A DNA stretch of 64,000 bases from Eriocheir sinensis (lineage: Eukaryota; Arthropoda; Malacostraca; Decapoda; Varunidae), in the NCBI RefSeq assembly GCF_024679095.1, contig NC_066535.1, positions 6,412,904 through 6,476,903 of the forward strand, given 5' to 3'. Under the pieces are notes generated by a model, which was not told the origin of the DNA, made no database searches, and saw only the letters and a list, made by a program, of their open reading frames with translations. Shown here in pieces: positions 41,285-57,606 of the stretch; position 1 is the first letter of the stretch, and the number at the start of each line of letters is the position of its first letter. The position numbers were made by a program, and so were the translations under genes.

Positions 41285-43862
41285 CGAATCAAAATAAACA
41301 AATAGCAATCAAATAATGTAAATTTGTTTGAGAAAACATATACAAATACACATAAATTAACGCAAATTTCTAAAAAAATATATGTACAAAAATGCACATA
41401 AAATAAAGTAAATTTGCATAAAAATATATATACAAAACACACATTAAATAATGTAAATGCGTACATAAAATAACCTAAATTTGTATAAAACTATATACAA
41501 AAATACACAATTTTTTTTTAAATTTGTATGAAAAGAAATATACAAAATACACATAAAATTAGGTAAATTTGTATTGAAATACATATACAAAATACACATA
41601 AAATAATGTAAATTTGAATGAAAATATATAAACAAATACACTTAAAATAACGTAAATTTGTATAAAATATATATGCAAGATACACATTAAATAATGTAAA
41701 TGTGTATAAAAAAATATATACAAAAAAGAAATAGAATAATGTAAAATCCTATCAATATAAATACACAGAATATCAATAAAATAATGTAAATTTGTATGAA
41801 AAGAAAGATGCAAAATTCCCATAAAATAGCGCATTTTTTATAAAAATATATATACGAAAATACACATAAAATATTTAAATTTGTATTGAAATAAATATAC
41901 AAAATGCATATACAGTAAGGTAAATATGTATTGAAAGAAATATTCAAAAATACATATAAAACAAAGTTAATTTGTTTCAAAATATATATACGAATACACA
42001 TAAAATAACGTAGATTTTTATAGAAATATATATACAAAATACACATGAAATTATGTAAATACGTTAAAAATATATATACAAAATACATATCTAGGTAAAT
42101 TCGTGTCAAAATAAATAAACAAAATATCATGAAAAGAATGTGTATTTGTATGAAAATAAATAATATATAATAAATTTGTATGAAATATATATGCAAGATA
42201 CACATTAAATAATGTAAATATGTAAAAAAATATTTATATACAAAAAACAAATAGAATAATGTGAAATCGTATCAAAATAAATACACCGAATATTAAAACA
42301 ATTATGTAAATTTGTATGAAAATAAAGATGCAAAATTCCCATCAAATAGCGGATTTCTTATAAAAATATATATACCAAAATACACATAAAACATTTAAAT
42401 TTGTATTGAAGTAAATATACAAAATGCACATACAATAAGGTAAACTTGTATTGAAAGAGATATGCAAAAATACATATAAAACAATGTAAATTTGTTTGAA
42501 AATATATATACGAATACACATAAAATAACGTAGATTTCTATAAAAATATATATACAAAATACACATCAATAAAGTAAATACGTATAAAAATAGATAAACA
42601 AAATACACATAGAATAATGTAAAATTGTTTAAAAAAAATAAACAGAATATAAATAAAATAATGTAAATTTGTATGAAAATAAAAATGCAAAATACCCATA
42701 AAATAAAGCATATTTTTATAAAAATACATATACAAAAATACACATAGCATAAATAAATTTGTATTAAAATTAATATACAAAATGCATATACAATAAGGTT
42801 ACTTTCTTTTGAAAAAATATGCAAAATACACGTAAAACAGTGTAAATTTATTTCAAAATCTATATACGAATACTCATAAATCAACGTAGATTTCTATAGA
42901 AATATATATACAAAATACACATTAAATGATGTAAACACGTATAAAAATATATATATAAAATACACATTAAATAATGTAAACTCGAGTCAAAATAAATAAA
43001 CAAAATATCAATAAAAGAATGTTTATTTGTATGAAAATAGTTATACAATATACACATAAAATCACCTAAATTTGTATAAAACTATATACAAAAATACACA
43101 AAAATAATTTTAATTTGTATGAAAATATATATACAAAATACACATAAAATTAGGTAAATTTGTATTGAAATACATTTACAAAATACACATAAAATAATGT
43201 AAATTTGAATGAAAATATATAAACAAATACACTTAAAATAACGTAAATTTGTATAAAATATATATAAAAAATACACATTAAATAATGTAAATATGTATAA
43301 AAAAAATATATACAAAACACAAATAAAATAATATAAAATCGTATCAAAATAAATACACAGAATATTAATAAAATAATGTAAATTTGTATGAAAATTAAGA
43401 TGCAAAATACCCATAAAATAACGCATTTTTTATAAAAATATCTATACCAAGACACACATAAAATATTTGAATTTGTATTAAAATAAATATACAAAATGCA
43501 CATACAATAAAGTAAATTTGTAATGAAATAGATATGCAAAATATATATAAAACCATGTAAATTTTTTTCAAAATATATATACGAATACACATAAAATAAC
43601 GTAGATTTCTATGAAAATAAATATACAAAATACACATAAAATGAAGTAAATACATATAAAAAAAGGTATACAAAATACACATAAAATAATGTAAACTCGT
43701 ATCAAAATAAATAAACAAAATACTAATAAAAGAATGTGAAATTGTATAAATATAAAATAATATTAATATACAAAATTCAAATAAAATAACGTAAATTTAT
43801 ATAAAACTATATCCAAAAAAACACAAAAGTAATTGAATTTGTGTGAAAATAGATATAAAAAA
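41285..43862 (-). repeat. Satellite block, reversed
   Basis: Matches 33118-35665 of copy 1 with an offset growing from 8166 to about 8200. It keeps bases that copy 1 lost near 34920-35160 and is the better preserved version. Ends in a type B hinge at 43848-43907. Confidence 0.86.
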
Positions 43863-45243
43863 TACATGTGTATTTTGTATATTTATTTTCATACAAATTG
43901 AAATTATTGTTGTTTATTTTTTTATATATTTTTAAACAAATTTTCGTTATTTTATGTGTATTTTGTATATTTATTTTTTCTACAAATATACTTTCTTTTA
44001 TCTGAATTTTGTTTATTGAATTTGAAACGAATTTACCTTATTTTGTATATCTATTTTCACACAAATTAAAATACTTCTGTGTATTTTTGTATATAGTTTT
44101 ATATAAATTTACGTTATTTTATGTGTATTTTGTATATTTATATTTATACAAATACACATTCTGTTATTGGTATTTTGTATATTTATTTTGATACGAATTT
44201 ACATTATTTTATGTGTATTTTGTATACATTTTTTTATACGTATTTACTTCATTTTATGTGTATTTTGTATATATATTTTTATAGAAATCTACGTTATTTT
44301 ATGTGTATTCGTATATATATTTTGAAACAAATTTACATTGTTTTATATGTATTTTGCATATCTATTTCAATACAAATTTACCTTATTGTATGTGTTTTTT
44401 ATATATTTATTTTGATTCAAATTTAATTTCTTTTATGTGTATTTTGGTATATATATTTTTATAAATAAAAAAATGCGTTATTTTATGGGTATTTTGCCTC
44501 TTTATTTTCATACAAATTTACATTATTTTATTAATATTCTGTGTATTTATTTTGATACGATTTTACATTATTCTATTTGTGTTTTGTATATATTTTTTAT
44601 ACAAATTTACGTTATTTTAAGTGTATTTGTTTATGTCTTTTCATTCAAATTTACATTATTTTATGTGTATTTTGTATATGTATTTCGATACAAATTTACG
44701 TAATTTTATGTGTATTTTGTATATTTATTTTCATACAAATTTAAAATATTTTTGTGTATTTTTGTATATAGTTTGATACAAATTTAGGTTATTTTGTGTA
44801 TTTTGTATATCTATTTTCATACAAATACACATTCTTTTATTGATATTTTGTTTATTTATTTTGACGCGAATTTACAGTATTTAATGTGTATTTTGTATAC
44901 ATATTTTTATACGTATTTACATCATTTCATGTGTATTTTGTATAGTTTTAAACAAATTTATATTATTTAATGTGTATTTTGTATATATATGTTTATACAA
45001 ATACACTTTCTTTTATTGGTATTTTGTTTATTTATTTTGATACTAATTTACATTATTTTATGTGTATTTTGTATACATTTTTTATACGTATTTACTTAAT
45101 TTTATGTGTATTTTGTATATATATTTTTATAGAAATCTACCTTATTTCATGTGTATTCGTTTATATATTTTGAAACAAATTTACATTGTTTATATGTATT
45201 TTGCATATCTATTTTTGTGTATTCTGTATTTATTTTTGTTATA
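43863..45243 (+). repeat. Forward block containing the end of tandem copy 2
   Basis: Collinear with 35666-36685 until 44895, then with other forward variants to the type A hinge TATTTTTGTTATACATAG (45225-45245). Confidence 0.85.
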
Positions 45244-46180
45244 CATAGAATAATGTAAAATCGTATCAAAATAGGTACACAGAATATCAATAAAATAATT
45301 TTAATTTGTATGAAAATAAAGATGCAAAATACCCATGAGATAAAGCATTTTTTTTTTAAATACATATACAAAAATACACATAGATTAATTAAATTTGTAT
45401 TAAAATTAATATACAAAATGCACACATACAAAAAGGTAAATTTGTATTGAAAAAAAACGCAAAATACAAATAAAACTGTAAATTTGTTTCAAAATATATA
45501 TACGAATACACATAAAATAACGTAGATTTCTATAGAAATATATATACAAAATACACATGAAATTATGTAAATACGTATAAAAATAGATATATAAAATACA
45601 CATTAAGTAATGTAAATTCGTGACAAAATAAATAAACAAAATATCATAAAAAGAATGAGTATTTGTATGAAAATAAATAATAGATAATAAATTTGTATGT
45701 AATATATATGCAAGATACACATTAAATAATGTAAATATGTGTAAAAAAAATATATACACAAATAAATAATAAAATCGTATCAAAATAAATACACCGAATA
45801 TTAATAAAATAATGTAAATTTGTATGAAAATAAAGATGCAAAATTCCCATCAAATAGCGCATTTCTTATAAAAATATATATACCAAAATACACATAAAAT
45901 ATTTAAATTTGTATTGAAATAAATATACAACATGCACATACAATAAGGTAAACTTCTGTTGAAAGAGATATGCAAAAATACATATAAAAAATCAAAAAAT
46001 TGTTTCAAAATATATATACGAATACACATAAAATAACTTAGATTTCTATAAAAATATATATACAAAATTCACATAAAATTAGGTAAATACGTATAAAAAA
46101 ATGTAAACAAAATACACATAAAATAATATAAATTCGAAACAAAATAAATAAACAAAATACCAATAAAAGAATGTGTATTT
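45244..46180 (-). repeat. Satellite block, reversed
   Basis: About 20 reversed monomers, collinear with 14491-15180 at first (but with no (AT)n at the position of 14771-14869) and then similar to 15200-15480. Ends at a flip near 46180 (TGTGTATTTGTTCTGTGTAT), which joins two monomers in opposite orientation with no spacer. Confidence 0.82.
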
Positions 46181-47031
46181 GTTCTGTGTATTTTTGTATA
46201 TAGTTTTATACAAATTTTCGATATTTTATGTGTATTTTTTATATTTATAGTTATACAAATGCACATTCTTTTACTGGTATTTTGTTTATTTATTTTGATA
46301 AGATTTTTATGTGTATTTTGAATTCATTTTTTTATACTTATTTACTTCATTTTATGTGTATTTTGTATATATTTTTTATAGAAATCAACGTTATTTTATG
46401 TGTATTCGTATATATATTTTGAAACAAATTTACATTGTTTTATATGTATTTTGCATATCTATTTCAATACAAATTTACCTTACAGTATGTGCATTTTTTA
46501 TATTTATTTTAATACAAATTTTAATATTTTATGTGTATTTTGGTATATATATATTTATAAAAAATGCGTTATTTTATGGCTATTTTGCATCTTTATTTTC
46601 ATACAAATTTATATTATTTAATTAATATTCTGTGTATTTATTTTGATACGATTTTACATTATTCTATTTGTGTTTTGTATATATTTTTTTATACATATTT
46701 ACATTATTTAATTAGTATTTTGTATATATATTTGACACAAATTTACGTTATTTTAGGTGTATATGTTTATATATTTTCATTCAAATTTCCATTATTTTAT
46801 GTGTATTCTGTATATGTATTTCAATACAAATTTACCTAATTTCATATGTATTTTGTATATTTATTTTCATACAAATTTAAATTATTTTTGTGTATTTTTG
46901 TATATAGTTTTATACAAACTTAGGTTATTCTATGAGTATTTTGTTTATCTATTTTCATACAAATACATATTCTTTTATTGATATTTTGTTTATTTATTTT
47001 GACGAGAATTTAAATTATTTAATGTGTATTT

Positions 47032-47160
<129 letters not shown>

Positions 47161-50100
47161 TATACGTATTTACATCATTTCATGTGTATTTTGTATATAT
47201 ATTTCTATAGAAATCTACGTTATTTTATGTGTATTCGTATATAGATTTTTAAACAAATTTACGCTTTAATGTGCATTTTGTATATTTTTTCAATACAAAT
47301 TTACCTTATTGTACGTGCATTTTGTATATTAATTTTAATACAAATTTAATTATTCTATGTGTATTTTTGTATATGAATTTTTAAAAATATATGCTTTATT
47401 TTATGGGTATTTTGCATCTTTATTTTCATACAAAATTACATTATTTTATTGATATTCTGTGTATTTATTTTGATACGATTTTACATTATTCTATGTGCAT
47501 TTTGTATATATTTTTCATTTAATTTAGCTTATTTTATGTGTATTTTGTATATCTATTTATTTTAATACAAAATCAAATATTTTATGTTTTTCCGTATATA
47601 TATTTTTATAAAAAATGCGTTATTTTATGGGTATTTTGCATCTTAATTTTCATACAAATTTACATTATTTTATTAATATTTTCTGTATTTATTTTGATAC
47701 GATTTTACATTATTTTATTTGTGTTTTGTATATATTTTTTTATACATATTTACATTATTCAATGTGTTTTTTGTATATATATTTGATATAAATTTACGTT
47801 ATTTTAAGTCTATATGTTTATATATTTTCATTCAAATTTACATTATTTTATGTGTATTTTGTATATGTATTTCAATACAAATTTACCTAATTTTATATGT
47901 TTTTTGTATATTTATTTTCATACATGTTTAAATTATTTTTGTGTATTTTTGTTTATAGTTTTATACAAATTTAGGTTATTTTATGTGTATTTTGTATATC
48001 TATTTTCATAAAAATACACATTCTTTTCATGATATTTTGTTTATTTATTTTGACACGAATTAACATTATTTAATGTGTATTTTGTATATATAATTTTATA
48101 CGTATTTACATTATTTCAAGTGTATTTTGTAAATATATTTCTATAGAAATCTGCGTTATTTTTTGTGTATTCGTATATATATTTTGAAACAAATTTACAT
48201 TCTTTTATGTGTATTTTGCATATTTTTTCAATACAAATTTACCTTATTGTATGTGCATTTTGTATATTAATTTTAATACAAATTTGATTAATCTATGTGT
48301 ATTTTTGTATATGTATTTTTATAAAAGTATGCTTTATTTGATGGGTATTTTGCATCTTTATTTTCATACAAATTTACATTATTTTATTGATATTCTGTGT
48401 ATTTATTTGGTATGATTTTACATTATTCTATGTGTATTTTGTATATATATTTTATATAAAATGTATTTGTTTTCATTTCATACAAATCTACATTATTTTT
48501 TGTGTTTTTTGTACATGTATTTAAATACAAATTTAACTAGTTATATGTGTATTTTGTATATCTATTTTGTATGTATATTTTCATAGAAATTTACTCTATT
48601 TTATGAGTATTCGTATATATATTTTGATACAAATTTACATTATTGATGTGTATTTTCCATATCTATTTCAATATAAATTTTCTTTATTGTACGTGCATTT
48701 TGTATATTTATTTTAATACAAATTTAATTATTTTATATGTATTTTTGTATATATATATTTTTATAAAAATATGCGTTATTATATGGATATTTTGCATCTT
48801 TATTTTCATACAAATTTACATTATTTTATTGATATTCTCTTTATTTATTTTGATACGATTTAACATTATTCTATGTGTATTTTGTATATATTTTTTATAC
48901 ATATTTACATTATTTAAGGTTTATTTTGTATATATATTTCATCCAAATTTACATTATTTTAAGTGTATTTGTTTATATATTTTTATACAAATTTACATTA
49001 TTTTATGTGTATTTTGTATATACATTTTCAAAAAAAAATTACGTTATTTTTTGTGTGTATTCGTATATATTTTGATACAAATTTTATACAAATTCATGTT
49101 ATTTAATGTGTATTTGTATATATATTTTCATACAAATTTATATTATTTTATGTGTATTTTTTCATATATTTCATTACAAATATACCTTATTTTATGTTTA
49201 TTTTGTATATTTATTTCATTCAATTTTAAATTATTTAATGTCTATATTTGTATTTGTATTTAGGTTATTTTATGTGTATTTTGTATATATATTTTCATCC
49301 AAAATTACATTATTATATTGGTATTTTCTTAATTTAATTCGATACGAGTTTAGATTATTTCATAGGAATTTTGTATACATATTTTTATACTCATTTACAT
49401 TATCAAATGTGTGTTTTGTATATATATTTTTATGCAAATTTATTTTATGTTCATTTTTGTACATATATTTTTATAGAAATTTGCGTTATTTTATGTATAG
49501 TTTTATATAAATTTACGTTATTTTATGTGCATTTTTATATTTATATTTATACAAATACACATTCTTTTATTGGTATATTGTTTATTTATATTTATACGAA
49601 TTTACATTATTTTATGTGTATTTTGTATACATTTTTTTATACGTATTTACTTAATTTTATGTGTATTTTGAATATGTATTTTTATAGAAATCTACGTTAT
49701 TTTATGTGTATCCGCATATATATTTTGAAACAAATTTATATTATTTTATATGTATTTTCCATATCTATTTCAATACAAATTTACCTTATTGTATGTGCAT
49801 TTTGTACATTTATTTTGATACAAATTCAAATATTTTATGTGTATTTTGGTATCAATAATTTTATAAAAAATGCGTTATTTTATAGGTATTTTGCATCTTA
49901 ATTTTCATACAAATTTACATTATTTTATTAATATTTCGTGTATATATTTTGATACGATTTTACATTATTCTATTTGTGTTTTGTATATTTTTTTTATACA
50001 TATTTACATTATTTAATGTGTATGTTGTATATATATTTCATACAAATCTACGTTATTATATGTGTATTTGTTTATATATTTTCTTTCAAATTTACATTAT

Positions 50101-50512
50101 TTTATGTGTATTTTTTATATGTATTTCAATAGAAATTAACCTAATTTTATGTGTATTTTGTATATTTCTTTTTATTCAAATTTAAATTATTTTTCTGTAT
50201 TTTTGTATATAGTTTTATACAAATTTAGGTTATTTTATGTACGCATTTACATTATTTAATGTGTGTTTTTTATATATATTTTTATCCAAAGTTAATTTAT
50301 TTTACGTTCATTTTTGGACATATATTTTTTATAGAAATTAGCGTTATTTTATATGTATTTGTATATGTTTTCTCATACAAATTTACATTCTTTTATTGCT
50401 ATTTTGTTTATTTAGTTTGATACGAATTACTTGATTATATGTGTATTTTGTACATATTTTTTATACGTATTTACATTACTTAATATGTATTTTGTTTGTA
50501 TATTTTTAAACA

Positions 50513-52158
50513 AATTTACGTTATTGTATGTATTTTTATAAATATTTTGATACAAATTTACATTATTTTATGTATTTTGTATATACATTTCAATTCAAAT
50601 TTAGCTTATTTTATCTGTATTTTGTATATCTATTTTCAAACGAATTTCATTACTTCTATGTATTTTTGTATATAGTTTTATACAAATTTACGTTATTTTA
50701 TGTGAATTTTGTATATTTATATTTATACAAATACACATTCTTTTATTGGTATTTTGTTTATTTATTTTGATACGAATTTACATTATTTTATGTGTATTTT
50801 GTATATTTTTTTATACGTATTTACTTCATTTCACGAGTATTTTGTATATATATTTTTATACAAATCTACGTTATTTTATGTGTATTCGTATATATATTTT
50901 GAAACAAATTTACATTGTTTTATATGTATTTTGCATATCTATTTCAATACAGATTTACCTTATTGTATGTGTATTTTGTATATTTATTTTAATACAAATA
51001 AATTTTTTATGTGTATTTTTGTATATATTTAAAAAAAAAGCGTTATTTTATGGGTATTTTGCTTCTTTATTTTCATACAAATTTACATTATTTTATTAAT
51101 ATTCTGTGTATTTATTTTGATACGATTTTACATTATTCTATTTGTGTTTTGTATATATTTTTTTATACAAATTTACGATATTTTAAGTGTATTTGTTTAT
51201 GTTTTTTCATTCAAATATACAGTATTTTATGTGTATTTTGTATATGTATTTCAATACAATTTTACCTAATTTTATGAGTATTTTGTATATTTATTTTCAT
51301 ACAAATTTAAATTATTTTTGTGTATTTTTGTATATAGTGTTATACAAATTTATGTTATCTTATGTATATTTTGTATATTTATTTTCATACAAATACACAT
51401 TCTTTTATTGACATTTTGTTTATTTATTTTGACGCGAATTTACATTATTTAATGTGTATTTTGTATATATATTTTTATAAGTATTTACATCCTTTCATGT
51501 GTATTTTGTATATTTATAAAAAATGCGTTATTTTATGGGTATTTTGCATCTTTATTTTCATACAAATTTACATTATTTTATTTACATTCTGTGTATTTAT
51601 TTTAATACGATTTTACATTATTCTACTTGTGTTTTGTATATATATATTTTATACATATTTACATTATTTAATGAGTATTTTTTATATATATTTTATACAA
51701 ATTTGTTAATTTAAGTGTATTTATTTATATATTTTCATTCAAATTTACATTATTTTATGTGTATTTTGTATATGTATTTCTGTACAAATTTACCTAATTT
51801 TATGTGTATTTTGTATATTTATTTTCATACAAATTTAACTTATTTTTGTGTATTTTTATATATAGTTTTATACAAATTTACGTTATTTTATGTGTATTTT
51901 GTATATGTATTTTCATACAAATACACATTCTTTTATTGATATTTTAATTATTTATTTTGACACGAATTTATATTATTTAATGTGTATTTTGTATATATAT
52001 TTTTATACGTATTTACAACATTTCATGTGTATTTTGTATATATATTTCTACAGAAATCTACGTTATTTTATGTGTATTCGTATATATATTTTGAAACAAA
52101 TCTACATTATTTTATGTGTATTTTGTATATATATTTCATTATAAATTTGCCTTATTTT
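50513..52158 (+). repeat. Direct duplicate, source-like copy (partner 55949-57606)
   Basis: The offset is 5434 bases at the start and 5448 near the end, so the copies are collinear. Both carry the same unusual joins, such as CACTTTCATG-like CCTTTCATGTGTATTTTG running straight into the marker monomer (51495-51530 and 56940-56975), and the short variant TTTGTTAATTTAAGTG. Confidence 0.87.
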
Positions 52159-52221
52159 AAGATTATTTTTATATCTATTTTCATTCAAATTCAAATCATT
52201 TTATGTTTATATATTTATTTG

Positions 52222-52347
<126 letters not shown>

Positions 52348-52440
52348 CAATCAAAATTACATTATTTTATCGGTATTTTGTTCATTTATTTCGATACGAA
52401 TTTAGATTATTTCATGTGTATTTTCTATACATATACATAT

Positions 52441-55400
52441 AGAGTAAATTTCTATTAAAATATATATTCAAAATACATATAAAATTATGTAAATAAGTAT
52501 AAAATTAAATATATCAAATACACCTAAAAAAAATGAAAATTCGTATCAAAATAAATAAATAAAATTCCGATAAAAGAACGTATATTTGTAGGAAAATAAA
52601 TATACAAAATACACATAAAATTACGAAAATTTGAATAAAAACATATACAAAAATACACACAATTAATTTCAATTTGTATGAAAATAGATATACAAAATAT
52701 GCATATAATTAGTTAAATTTGTATTTAAATACATGTACAAAATTCACATAAAATAATGTAAATTTGTATGAAATGAAAACAAATTCACATAAAATAACGT
52801 ACATTGCTATAAAGTAGATATACAAAATATACATAGAATAATGTAAAATCGTATCAAAATAAATACACAGAATATCAATAAAATAATGTAATTTTGTATG
52901 AAAATAAAGATGCAAAATACCCATAAAATAAAGCATATTTTTATAAAAATACATATACAAAAATACACATAGAATAGCTAAATTTGTATTAAAATTAAAA
53001 TACAAAATGCACGTACAATAAAGTAAATTTGTATTGAAAAAATATGCAAAATGCACATAAAACAATGTATATTTGTTTCAAAATATATATACGAATACAC
53101 ATAAAATAACGTATATTTCGATAGAAATATATATACAAAATACACATGAAATGACGTAAATACTTATAAAAATATATATACACAATACACATTAAATAAT
53201 ATAAATTCGCATCAAAATAAATAAACAAAATATCAATAAAAGAATGTGTATTTGTATGAAAATAGATATACAAAATTCACATAAAATATTGTAAATTTGT
53301 AAAAAACTCTATACAAAAATACACAAAAAATTATTTAAATTTGTATAAAATATATATACAAAATACACATGAAATTAGGTAAATTTCTATTGAAATACAT
53401 ATACAAAATACACATAAAATAATGTAAATTTGAATAAAAATATATAAACAAATACAATTAAATTAACGAAAATTTGTATGAAATATATATAGAAAATACA
53501 CATTAAATAATGTAAATATGTATAAAAAAAAATATACAAAACACAAATAGAATAATGTAAAATAGTATCAAAATAAATACACAGAATATTAATAAAATAA
53601 TGTAAATTTGTATGAAAATAAAGATGCAAAATACCCATAAACCAACGCATTTTTTATGAAAATATATATACCAAAATGCACATAAAATATTTAAATTTGT
53701 ATTACAATAAATATACAAAATGCACATACAATAAGGTAAATTTGTATTGAAATAGATATGCCAAATACAAATAAAGCAATGTAAATTTGTTTCAAAATAT
53801 GCATACAAATACACATAAAATAACGTAGATTTCTATAAAATATATATACAAAATACACATAAAATGAAGTAAATACGTATAAGAAAATGTATACAAAATA
53901 CACATAAAATAATGTAAATTCGTATCAAAATAAATAAACTAAATGCCAATAAAAGAATGTTTACTTGTATAAATATAAATATACAAAATACACATAAAAT
54001 AACGTAAAATTGTATAAAACTCTATACAAAAATAAACAAAAATAATTAAATTTGTATGAAAATAGATATACAAAAGACACATAAAATAAGCTAAATTTGA
54101 ATTGAAATAAATATAGAAAATACATAAAATAATGTAAACTTGTATCAAAATATATATTCAAATACACATATAATAACGTAAATTTGTATAAAAATATATA
54201 AACAAAATACACATTAAATAATGTAAATACGTATAAAAGATATGTACGTAATGTAAAAAAATTTAAAATTAAAGATGCAAAATACCCCTAAAACATCTCA
54301 TATTTAAAAAAAAATATAAACAAAAATACACATCAAATAATTAAATTTGTATTAAAATAAATATACAAAATACACATACAATAAGGTAGATTTTAATTGA
54401 AATAGATATGCAAAAAACACAAAATAATGAAAATTTTTATCAAAATATATACGAATACACACAATAAAATTACTTAAATTTTTATGAAAATATATATACA
54501 AAAAACACATAAAATAATGTAAATACATAGAAAAATATATAAACAAAATACACATAAAATAATGTAAATTCGTATCAAAATAAATAAACAAAATTTAATC
54601 TAAAAGAATGTATATGTGTAGGAAAATATATATACAAAATACAAATAAAAAAAAAATTGTATAGAAATAATACAAAAATACACAAAAATAATTTAAATTT
54701 GTTTGAAAATACATATGCAAAAAACTAACGAAATTAGGCAAATTTTTATTGAAATACATATACAAAATACACATAAAATAATGTAAATTTGTATGAAAAT
54801 ATATAAACAAATACACATAAGATAACGTAAATTTTCATAAAATATATGTACAAAATATACATTAAGTAATGTAAATATGTCTAAAAATATATATACAAAA
54901 TACACAGAATAACGTAAAATCGTATCAAAATAAATAAACAAACATTCAATAAAATAATGTAAATTTGTATGAAAATAAAGATGCAAAATACCCATATAAT
55001 AACGCATATTTGTTTAAAAATATATATACAAAAATACACATAAAATAATTAAATTTGCATCAAAATAAATATACAAAAGGCACATACAATAAAGAAAATT
55101 TGTATTGAAATACACATAAATAATGTAAATTTGTATCAAAATATATATACGAATACACATAAAATAGAGTAAATTTCTATGAAAATATATATTCAAAATA
55201 CACATAAAATTATGTAAATAAGTATAAAAATATATATATCAAATACACCTAAAATAATGAAAACTCGTATCAAAATAAATAAACAAATTTCCGATAAAAG
55301 AACGTATATTTGTAGTTAAATAAATATACAAAATTCACATAAAATTACGAAAATTTGAATAAAAATATATACTAAAATACACAAAATTAATTTCAATTTG

Positions 55401-55946
55401 TATGAAAATAGATATACATAATACACATATAATTAGTTAAATTTGTATTTAAATACATGTACAAAATACACATAAAATAATGTAAATTTGTATGAAATGA
55501 AAACAAATTCACATAAAATAACGTTCATTTGTATGAAATATATATACAAAATATACATAGAATAATGTAAAATCGTATCAAAATAAATACACAGAATATC
55601 AATAAAATAATGTAAATTTGTATGAAAATAAAGATGCAAAATACCCATAAAATAAAGCATTTTTTATGAAAATACATATACAAAAATACACATAGAATAA
55701 TTAAATTTGTATTAAAATTAATATACAAAATGCACGTACAATAAGGTAAATTTATATTGAAAAAATATGCAAAATGCACATAAAACAATGTATATTTGTT
55801 TCAAAATATATATACGAATACACATAAAATAACATATATTTCTATAGAAATATATATACAAAATACACATGAAATGACGTAAATACGTATAAAAATACAT
55901 ATACACAATACACATTAAATAATGTGAATTCGCGTCAAAATAAATA
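52441..55946 (-). repeat. Reversed block of the right arm
   Basis: About 78 reversed monomers, the inverted partner of 6277-9775. It starts at the flip ACATATAGAGTAAATTTCTA. 52441-54212 is also a direct relative of 21593-23300. Ends abruptly at GCGTCAAAATAAATAAATTT (55932-55951), where the 2.3-kb mosaic insertion begins. Confidence 0.86.
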
Positions 55947-56884
55947 AATTTACGTTATTATATGTATTTTTATAAATATTTTGATACAAATTTACATTAT
56001 TTTATGTATTTTGTATATACATTTCAATTCAAATTTAGCTTATTTTATCTGTATTTTGTATATCTATTTTCATACGAATTTAATTACTTTTGTGTATTTT
56101 TGTATATAGTTTTATACAAATTTACGTTATTTTATGTGAATTTTGTATATTTATATTTATACAAATACACATTCTTTTATTGGTATTTTGTTTATTTATT
56201 TTGATACGAATTTACATTATTTTATGTGTATTTTGTATATTTTTTTATACGTAATTACTTCATTTCACGGGTATTTTGTATATATATTTTTATACAAATC
56301 TACGTTATTTTATGAGTATTCGTATATATATTTTGAAACAAATTTACATTGTTTTATATGTATTTTGCATATCTATTTCAATACAGATTTACCTTATTGT
56401 ATGTGTATTTTGTATATTTATTTTAAAACAAATAAATTTTTTTATGTGTATTTTTGTATATATATTTAAAAGAAAAAGCGTAATTTTATGGGTATTTTGC
56501 TTCTTTATTTTCATACAAATTTACATTATTTTATTAATATTCTGTGTATTTATTTTGATACGATTTTACATTATTCTATTTGTTTTTTGTATATATTTTT
56601 TATACAAATTTATGTTATTTTAAGTGAATTTGTTTATGTATTTTCATTCAAATTTACAGTACTTTATGTGTATTTTGTATATGTATTTCAATACAAATTT
56701 ACCTAATTTTATGAGTATTTTGTATATTTTTTTCATACAAATTTAAATTATTTTTGTGTATTTTGTATATAGTGTTATACAAATTTATGTTATCCTATGT
56801 ATATTGTATATTTATTTTCATACAAATACATATTCTTTTATTGACATTTTGTTTATTTATTTTGACGCGAATTTACATTATTTA

Positions 56885-56924
<40 letters not shown>

Positions 56925-57606
56925 TATACGTATATACATCCTTTCATGTGTATTTTGTATATTTATAAAAAATGCGTTATTTTATGGGTATTTTGCATCT
57001 TTATTTTCATACAAATTTACATTATTTTATTTACATTCTGTGTATTTATTTTAATACGATTTTACATTATTCTACTTGTGTTTTGTATATATATTTTTAT
57101 ACATATTTACATTATTTAATGAGTATTTTTTATATATATTTTATACAAATTTGTTAATTTAAGTGTATTTATTTATATATTTTCATTCAAATTTACATTA
57201 TTTTATGTGTATTTTGTATTTGTATTTCTGTACAAATTTACCTAATTTTATGTGTATTTTGTATATTTATTTTCATACGAATTAAACTTATTTTTGTGTA
57301 TTTTTATATATAGTTTTATACAAATTTACGTTATTTTATGTGTATTTTGTATATGTATTTTCATACAAATACACATTCTTTTATTGATATTTTAATTATT
57401 TATTTTGACACGAATTTACATTATTTAATGTGTATTTTGTATATATATTTTTATACGTATTTACAACATTTCATGTGTATTTTGTATATATATTTCTACA
57501 GAAATCTACGTTATTTTATGTGTATTCGTATATATATTTAGAAACAAATCTACATTATTTTATGTGTATTTTGTATATATATTTCATTATAAATTTGCCT
57601 TATTTA
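55947..57606 (+). repeat. Forward block: duplicate of 50513-52158 inserted in the right arm
   Basis: First part of a mosaic insertion absent from the left arm. It is a copy of 50513-52158 with scattered differences. At 56888-56916 a short (AT)n run has replaced the usual GTGTATTTTGTATATATA (compare 51457-51475). The right edge falls in a poly-A stretch at 57605-57615. Confidence 0.87.
56888..56916. repeat. Short (TA)n microsatellite, early expansion
   Basis: A 29-bp TA run following TTTAATG. The near-identical paralogue at 51455-51485 has TGTGTATTTTGTATATATAT instead, so this looks like an early stage of the expansion seen elsewhere. Confidence 0.9.
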